Below, piece after piece: positions 57,957-64,000 of a DNA stretch of 64,000 nt. A program made the translations under genes and the position numbers. The notes under the pieces are model-generated. The model saw only the letters and a list, made by a program, of their open reading frames with translations, was not told the DNA's origin and did no database searches. Numbering within the stretch: position 1 is the stretch's first letter; every line of letters starts with the position of its first letter. The DNA is from Mesorhizobium sp. WSM3862 (GTDB lineage: Bacteria; Pseudomonadota; Alphaproteobacteria; Rhizobiales; Rhizobiaceae), in NCBI RefSeq assembly GCF_002294985.1, contig NZ_NSGE01000007.1:62001-126000 (forward strand), given 5' to 3'.

Positions 57957-58315
57957 GGCGAGGGCCTAGTCGTCCCACGCTGCTGAAAGAAGGTCCAGAC
58001 ACTGATAGTGCTGTCGTCCCGGTCGCTCGTGCTGTGCAGCGTGAGGACAATATCCACGGTGGGCGGCGCTTTGATCATGGCTGTGATCACGCGCGTCCCG
58101 TCGTCGGGTACGATGCCTATGCCCCAGGTCATTTCCCAATTTCCTCCGGCCTGCTGCAGTCGGGGAGTGGAATCTTCGAACTGCTCCCTCATCGACGCAT
58201 CGTTTGGAAACGGTTCATCGGTGAGTTTTGCAAAAACCTCCCACGACCCGGCAACTGCTGCCTGAATGGCGCTTTCTATTCTGGCGCTCTCGGCTTGGCT
58301 GATTGTTTCAGACAT
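57935..58315 (-). CDS. Hypothetical protein
   Basis: A 126-residue soluble protein with no recognised family. The first half is an acidic helical region (SARIESAIQAAVAGSWEVFA, KLTDEPFPNDASMREQFEDS) and the second half looks like beta strands (WEMTWGIGIVPDDGTRVITA). GGAG eight bases before the ATG at 58315 supports it as a real gene. Its last seven codons overlap the end of the convergent isomerase gene by 22 bp. Base composition is a little lower in GC than the flanks. Confidence 0.55.
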   Translation of the reverse strand: MSETISQAESARIESAIQAAVAGSWEVFAKLTDEPFPNDASMREQFEDSTPRLQQAGGNWEMTWGIGIVPDDGTRVITAMIKAPPTVDIVLTLHSTSDRDDSTISVWTFFQQRGTTRPSPYPTHFS

Positions 58316-58330
58316 ACTGAGAGCTCCAAT

Positions 58331-59194
58331 CTACCGCGCGTACTTGTCCGCCTTCCGATTGCCCAGCAGCAGCTTGCGCTCCAGGTGCGCGCGCAGCTCG
58401 CCGTAATAGGCGGTGAGGAAGGCCCTTGAATCGACCGGCTCGACCTTGGCGCCGATCTTGCGGCCTATCGTTTCCGCCACCGCTTTCATCGCGAAATAGT
58501 CGTCGCGGCGCAGCACTTCCTCCAGCTTGTGCAGCTCGGCGATGCCATAGGCGTCGAGCTGCGCGGCGCTGAACTGGAAGCGGGTCGCGACCGGATTCTT
58601 GCGCAGCGATAGATCTTCGAGCAGCGCCACCTTCGGCGCCTCGACCACCCAGGTTCCGGCGAGCAGGTCGCCGATCCGTAGCCGGTCGCGGTTGAAGAGC
58701 GGGAATAAGGAGAACAGCAGCGCCCACACCAGTCCGAAGATGGTCGACAGCGTGTCGGCGACACCGGCGCTGCCGCGCGCCGCTAGGATCGACAGCGGCA
58801 GGAACACCTCGATCTCGCGCATCAGGTTGCGCGCGATGACCTGGTCGAGGCTGAGGCCGGCGCCGCTGCGCGAAGCGACGCGGACGCCGACCATCCGCTT
58901 GCCGGGCGTCGCCGCCCGCCGGCCCGCCTCGAAGGCGATGAAATAGACGTTGCGCAGCAGGAAGATGAAAATGATCCAGACGATGAAGAGCGGTTCGGCG
59001 TCCTTCACGCCGAGCCCGCCCAGGCCGAAGATCGCGACAAGGCTGACCGCGACGGCGGCGACGACGATGATCACCACATCGAGCAGGAATCCCGAAGCCC
59101 GCGTCCCGGCATCCGCCAGCTTGACGCGCAGGTCCACGCCCTCCGGCGTGACCAGCGGGCGCACCAGCGCGGCGGGATTCCTAGCCGTTGCCAT
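58331..59194 (-). CDS. RDD family membrane protein
   Basis: A 287-residue protein with an RDD domain: hydrophobic helices ASGFLLDVVIIVVAAVAVSL, PLFIVWIIFIFLLRNVYFIA and IFGLVWALLFSLFPLFN are arranged around RRAATPGKRMVGVRVA. The C-terminal 100 residues are soluble and charged (LRRDDYFAMKAVAETIG). It is the last gene of the MoxR/DUF58 operon and overlaps the SpoIIM-like gene by 14 bp. The ATG at 59194 is used since MATARNPAALVRPLVTPEGV is a plausible N-terminus. Its role is unknown. Confidence 0.85.
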   Translation of the reverse strand: MATARNPAALVRPLVTPEGVDLRVKLADAGTRASGFLLDVVIIVVAAVAVSLVAIFGLGGLGVKDAEPLFIVWIIFIFLLRNVYFIAFEAGRRAATPGKRMVGVRVASRSGAGLSLDQVIARNLMREIEVFLPLSILAARGSAGVADTLSTIFGLVWALLFSLFPLFNRDRLRIGDLLAGTWVVEAPKVALLEDLSLRKNPVATRFQFSAAQLDAYGIAELHKLEEVLRRDDYFAMKAVAETIGRKIGAKVEPVDSRAFLTAYYGELRAHLERKLLLGNRKADKYAR

Positions 59195-60197
59195 GCCGCA
59201 CCATCCGGAACAGGTAGAAATAAGAAATCCAGAGCGCCAGCATGCCGCCGCCGATCGAATAGCGGGCGATATCGCTTGTGATCGTCTGCCGGCCGATGCC
59301 TTCGAGCAGGCCGGCAAACAGCAACATCACGACGACGCCGACCATCGCGGTAGCCGCCACGCGGCCCGCTCGTGAGGCCGCGGCCATGCGCGTCAGCTCG
59401 CCGGGAAAGGCGATGCTGGTGCCGATTCGCATGCCGGCCGCGCCCGCGATGGCGATGGCAAAAAGCTCCGTCGTGCCGTGGATCGACAGCCAGCCGCCGA
59501 GCTCGAAACCGAGCCCCTTGGCGGCATAGATCTGGAAGATGGCGCCGAGCATGCAGCCGTTCATCAGGATGATCAGCACGCTGGGCACCGCGAAGGCGAA
59601 GCCGAGCGCGAAGGCCAGGATCGACACCTGCGTGTTGTGGGTGAATAGATAAGCTGCGAAGCCCGAGAGAAAGTGGTCGCCGCCGCCATAAAGCACGCTG
59701 CGCAGCATCTCGGCCGACGAATCCGGATTGCGCCCGCCGGCGAGGCTCGGCGCGATGATGGCGTCATACCAGCGCTTGTCGGAGGCGACCAGCCAGTATC
59801 CGGCAATGGCGCCGATAACCGTGAGGGCGACCGATGCCCACACCTCGCGCCACAGGTCGCGGATCGCCGCCGGCCAGTCGTGCAGGAAGAAGTCGCCGAT
59901 GCGCGTTCTCAAGGATCGCCGCGCGCCATAGAGGTAAAAATAGCCGCGCAGGCAGAGCGCTTCGAGATAGGCGACGAGCGCGCTGTCGAGCGAAGTGGCG
60001 CGTGCCACCGAAAGCGAGGACAGCGCCGAGCGGTAGAGCAGGGGCAGCGACAGCAGCTCGTCTTCCGACAGGGCGCGCGGCGCCCGCTTCTCGACGCGGG
60101 CAAGCAGCGCCTCGAACGCCTTCCAGTCGGCCTCGCGCTCCTGGCGGAAGCTTGCCAGCGACTGGCGGACGGCATCGGTGCCGGCGGGCAGCGTCAT
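59181..60197 (-). CDS. Stage II sporulation protein M (SpoIIM/DUF95)-like membrane protein
   Basis: A 338-residue membrane protein of the SpoIIM/DUF95 family, here in a non-sporulating organism. A soluble helical N-terminus (REREADWKAFEALLARVEKR) is followed by five or so membrane helices; VSILAFALGFAFAVPSVLII, MNGCMLGAIFQIYAAKGLGF and WLSIHGTTELFAIAIAGAAG are typical. Its start overlaps the DUF58 stop by four bases (ATGA), with GGAGGA upstream. Found with MoxR and DUF58 genes in many bacteria, the family probably forms a membrane complex; its function is not established. Confidence 0.88.
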   Translation of the reverse strand: MTLPAGTDAVRQSLASFRQEREADWKAFEALLARVEKRAPRALSEDELLSLPLLYRSALSSLSVARATSLDSALVAYLEALCLRGYFYLYGARRSLRTRIGDFFLHDWPAAIRDLWREVWASVALTVIGAIAGYWLVASDKRWYDAIIAPSLAGGRNPDSSAEMLRSVLYGGGDHFLSGFAAYLFTHNTQVSILAFALGFAFAVPSVLIILMNGCMLGAIFQIYAAKGLGFELGGWLSIHGTTELFAIAIAGAAGMRIGTSIAFPGELTRMAAASRAGRVAATAMVGVVVMLLFAGLLEGIGRQTITSDIARYSIGGGMLALWISYFYLFRMVRHGNG

Positions 60198-61494
60198 AAG
60201 AGGTTTTCCTCCTTGAGCTGGATATAGCGCTCGACCAGGGCGGGGCCGAGCCGCTGGTGGTCGGTCTCGATGACATGCGCGCCGAGCAGCCTGAGGCGTC
60301 CGATCACCACCTGCCGCTGTTTGAGCAGGTCGCCGGCGGTGACCGCGCGGGCCACGTCCTCCGGGGCGGTAGGCGCCATATCGGCCAAGGTCTCCAGCTC
60401 GACATCCTTCATCAGCATGAACAGCACCAGATGCCGCTCGGTCAGCCGCCCGACGGTGCGCAGCATCAGCTCGGCGCTGATCGGGTCGACGAAATCGGTG
60501 AACACGATGACCAGCGAGCGCCGGTCGAGCTTCGCGGCGAGCGTCGTCAGCGCCAGGGTGAAATTGGTCTCCTCGGTCGAATAGTCGATCTCGGCGGCGC
60601 GCTTCTGGATCATGGTGAAGCTCGGCGAGCCGCGCACGGCGCCGCTGGAAACGCGGGGCCTGGCGTCGAAAGAAAACAGGCTGACGAGGTCGCCGCCCTT
60701 GAGCGCAATGAAGGCGGACAACAGCGCCGCCGTCACGGCCCGGTCGACTTTCGGCACGCCCTCGACCGGCTCGCACATCAGCCGGCCACTATCGATGGCC
60801 AAGACGATGTTGTTGTTCTCTTCGATGCGGAATTCGCGGGCAAGCAATTTGCCGTGGCGGGCGCTGCGCTTCCAGTCGATCATGCGCCGGCCCATTCCGG
60901 GCTGGTAGTCCTTCAGCGCCTCGAACTCGCGGCCCTGGCCGGCGCGCTTCTGGGCATGCCCGTCGGCAAGAGCGGAACGCTGCAGCAGCGTGATCGCCTC
61001 GTCGCGCGCGCGGCTGACATCGGGCAGCACCGCTATCTTGCGGTCCACCGGCAGCACGGCCTGGTTCCAGACCAGCCCGAACGGCCCTTGCCAGCGCAGC
61101 CATAGCCGATCGAAGCTGGCGATGCCGCGCCGAACGGCGTCGAATTCGAGATCGAGCGTGCCGCCATTCGCCGGCAGCGTGCCGCCCGTTCCGTTGACCG
61201 GCGCCAGCCGCTGGTCATGCCCGACGCGCGCCTGCAGCCACCGCGTTCGCGCCCCGAGACCGGCCGCGATGTGCAGCGTGAAACGTCCGCCGACGCCGAC
61301 CTGCGGCGGCGCGGTGAGCGTCGCGCTGAGCGACGCGCGTCCGCGCCCGGCCGCCGCGTCGACCGCCAAGAAGGCAAGCAAAGCGCAAATCCAGAGCAGC
61401 CCGAGATACCAGACATGCGGCAGCGCGAGCGCGATCAGGAAGGCGGGAATCGCTCCCGCCGCCGCCGCCCATACCGCTCTGCCGCTCGGATAGA

Positions 61495-61498
<4 letters not shown>
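60194..61498 (-). CDS. DUF58 domain protein
   Basis: A 434-residue protein with two N-terminal membrane helices (about residues 5-45), then a beta-rich region and the DUF58 core with EFEALKDYQPGMGRRMIDWK followed by ARHGKLLAREFRIEE. A von Willebrand-like fold follows (IVLAIDSGRLMC). The start appears to be TTG at 61498, overlapping the MoxR stop by four bases (TTGA). Such proteins form gene pairs with MoxR ATPases, which are thought to remodel or activate them. Confidence 0.88.
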
Positions 61499-62437
<939 letters not shown>

Positions 62438-62451
<14 letters not shown>

Positions 62452-63649
62452 CGAGCCTCCTTGCCGTCCAGTCATGCAGCTCTTCCGCTGCTTCATGCAT
62501 TGCGGCCAATGTGTTGGAACCGTTCGCAGCCTTGAACCGCACGGTGAAGCCGTTCGCTTCATTTTTGTCGCGGGAATCCAGCCAGCGGTCCAGCGCTTCA
62601 CCCTGCAGCCCGTGCGGCGCGCCAAGCAGCGCGGCGGCGCGCTGGCGCATCAGCGCGGCATAGCGGTCGCCGAGTTCCTGCAGCCGTCCTGCCCGCTTCA
62701 GGAGCATTGCCGTGGTGTCGACCAGCGCCTGCTTGCCGAAGGCGATGGCGCGACCCTCCGTGCGCGGCGGCCCGAAGCGACCGAGCCCGTGCAGGAAGGC
62801 GAGGGCAGCCGCCACCAGCACCGACAGCGTCAGCGCCAGGAAGGGCGGTTCGACCAGGAGCTTGCCGAGATCGTAGTTCTGGCCGATGCCGTGAAGCGTC
62901 AGGTCGAACATAACCGCGCCCTTGGCGGGCTCCAGCATGGCGATCATGTCGAGCGCCGCCGCCGCCTTTTGCGGATCCTTCAGCGCCGCGTTGTTGATGA
63001 GATCGGGATCGGTGAGGATGTAGAAGGGTTCGCTGTCGAGTTCGGTGAGAACAGCCTTGCCGTCACCCGCCGCAATCAGCGGATGATTGTCGGCTACCCA
63101 TTGCAACTCCTCGGGCACGGCGATCTTGCGCCCCTCTACATCGATCCGATCGACCGATGGCTTGCCGTCGCCGAGCTTGGCCTTGGCGAGGCGACCGAGC
63201 CAGTCGTTGACCGCCGTTGCGGGCAGCCGCTCGACTTTCGTCTCCCAGCCCTCCTGGCCTGGCTGCGGAAAGGTGACCCATTTGGGCAGCACGAAAAGCG
63301 TGTGCTTGCCCAAGCGGAGCTTGATGATGCGCTGAAGCGCCGCCGGGTCGCTGTTGGGCGCGATGGTGACGATCAGCAGGAATGTGGATGCCAGGGGAGA
63401 TTGCAGATCCTTCTCCCCGCGCGCCATGGGCGGCGCCTGCCCGTTGGTGAGCTTCAGCCATTCCACGAGCCCGGCATAGCCGGTGCCGCCCTTGGAGAGC
63501 GGTGTTGCGCCGCCCTGGGGCTGACGAAAGTCCGGAGCGTAGGTCGAGAGCAGGAAGAATCCGGCGGCCGCGAGCAGGCTGGCGAAGATGCCCCAGAACA
63601 GCGTCCTGCGGCTGAACGGCTCTTGTGCCTCTGTCGCCTCCGCGCTCAT
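62438..63649 (-). CDS. DUF4350 domain-containing membrane protein
   Basis: A 403-residue protein with an N-terminal membrane helix (about residues 17-37), a DUF4350-like soluble domain (TPLSKGGTGYAGLVEWLKLT near 50-68 and a Rossmann-like region STFLLIVTIAPNSD), a second hydrophobic helix (ALTLSVLVAAALAFLHGLG) and a soluble C-terminus. DUF4350 proteins are regularly found in MoxR/DUF58 operons. The start overlaps the DUF4129 stop (ATGA) and its end overlaps the MoxR gene by 14 bp. Confidence 0.85.
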
Positions 63650-64000
63650 GCCCAGGCATCCCGGAAGGCAAAGCGCTCATAGGCGCCGCGCGCCTGCTGC
63701 CAGCCCTCGGCGCCGACCGGCCGGCGAGCGAACAAGGCGGCCTCGACGATGCGCGCGATCTCACTGAAGGCAGCGCGGGGGCGGGACGGGATGGAACCTG
63801 CGGCGGCGATGTCGCGCGCGGTCAGCGACGGGCGCAGGAAGTCGGGCAGGCGGCTGGCGATGTCGGCAACGCTGCGCCGGAGCAGCAGATGCACCGCCTC
63901 GTCATAGTCGCCGCGCGCGGCGAGCGCATCGGCTTCGGAGAGCAGGATCTGAGCCGCGCCGGCATCCGGGCGCCATTCCTCCTGCGCCTCCGCCTCCTTG
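63646..64000 (-). CDS. DUF4129 domain-containing protein, 3' part
   Basis: The gene runs off the window end; 118 codons are visible. The C-terminal part reads LLSEADALAARGDYDEAVHL, then LLLRRSVADIASRLPDFLRP, SLTARDIAA and IARIVEAALFARRPVG, the usual DUF4129 domain order. The function is unknown. It lies directly upstream of the DUF4350 gene with a four-base overlap and should be the first or second gene of the MoxR operon. Confidence 0.8.
   Translation of the reverse strand, partial: KEAEAQEEWRPDAGAAQILLSEADALAARGDYDEAVHLLLRRSVADIASRLPDFLRPSLTARDIAAAGSIPSRPRAAFSEIARIVEAALFARRPVGAEGWQQARGAYERFAFRDAWA

Overview
This GC-rich window is most consistent with a chromosome segment of a Rhizobiales alphaproteobacterium close to Mesorhizobium (inference from gene content; no database search was possible). 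The pointers are ndvB/ndvA cyclic beta-1,2-glucan genes, a Kdo/lipid A cluster with the small rhizobial families DUF4170 and DUF2093, the HutF/HutG type of histidine pathway, an Azt-type zinc importer and several copies of palindromic intergenic repeats. No rRNA, tRNA, CRISPR array, prophage or intact insertion sequence was seen.

Layout. 0-4.6 kb: lipid A and envelope genes (end of a CysQ-like phosphatase, DUF4170, a DUF374 acyltransferase, waaA, lpxK, DUF2093, a small tail-anchored protein). 4.6-9.6 kb: a LysR gene divergent from an EamA exporter, mutL, and a LysR gene divergent from a COG5598 (MttB-like) methyltransferase. 11.2-15.1 kb: a module with a GntR regulator, a proline-racemase-family enzyme whose two active-site Cys are Ser and Thr (best read as trans-3-hydroxy-L-proline dehydratase) and a Tat-exported solute-binding protein. 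The same GTATAC-cored palindrome lies before all three genes. 15.1-19.4 kb: two tandem secreted proteins, queF, an FMN/FAD demethylase-like oxidoreductase and a frameshifted gene remnant. 19.5-25.7 kb: a membrane protein/MarR pair, a GGDEF-EAL protein, and kbl, an SRPBCC gene and tdh (threonine to glycine plus acetyl-CoA).

25.7-31.7 kb: tyrosine/homogentisate catabolism (MarR, hmgA, a fumarylacetoacetate hydrolase, a DinB-fold protein, hppD, Lrp), interrupted by a BrnT/BrnA toxin-antitoxin pair. 31.7-35 kb: a DUF442 phosphatase and the aztABC zinc importer with a Zur-like box. 35.1-43.8 kb: ridA and the full histidine utilisation locus, hutC-hutF divergent from hutI-hutH-hutG-hutU-hutD, with a perfect operator-like palindrome between the arms and a 160-bp repeat inserted between hutH and hutG. 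44-54.8 kb: ndvB (2859 residues) and ndvA, which make and export periplasmic cyclic glucan. 55-58.3 kb: an isolated ccmC, a D-threonine aldolase-like gene, a D-lyxose isomerase-like gene and an orphan. 58.3-64 kb: a tightly overlapping operon on the minus strand: DUF4129 (cut by the window edge), DUF4350, MoxR ATPase, DUF58, SpoIIM-like and RDD membrane proteins.

The window is mainly core metabolism and envelope, with amino-acid catabolic islands under local repressors. The least ordinary parts are the GntR/3-hydroxyproline module, the DinB protein in the homogentisate operon, and the repeat family, one copy of which sits inside the hut operon.
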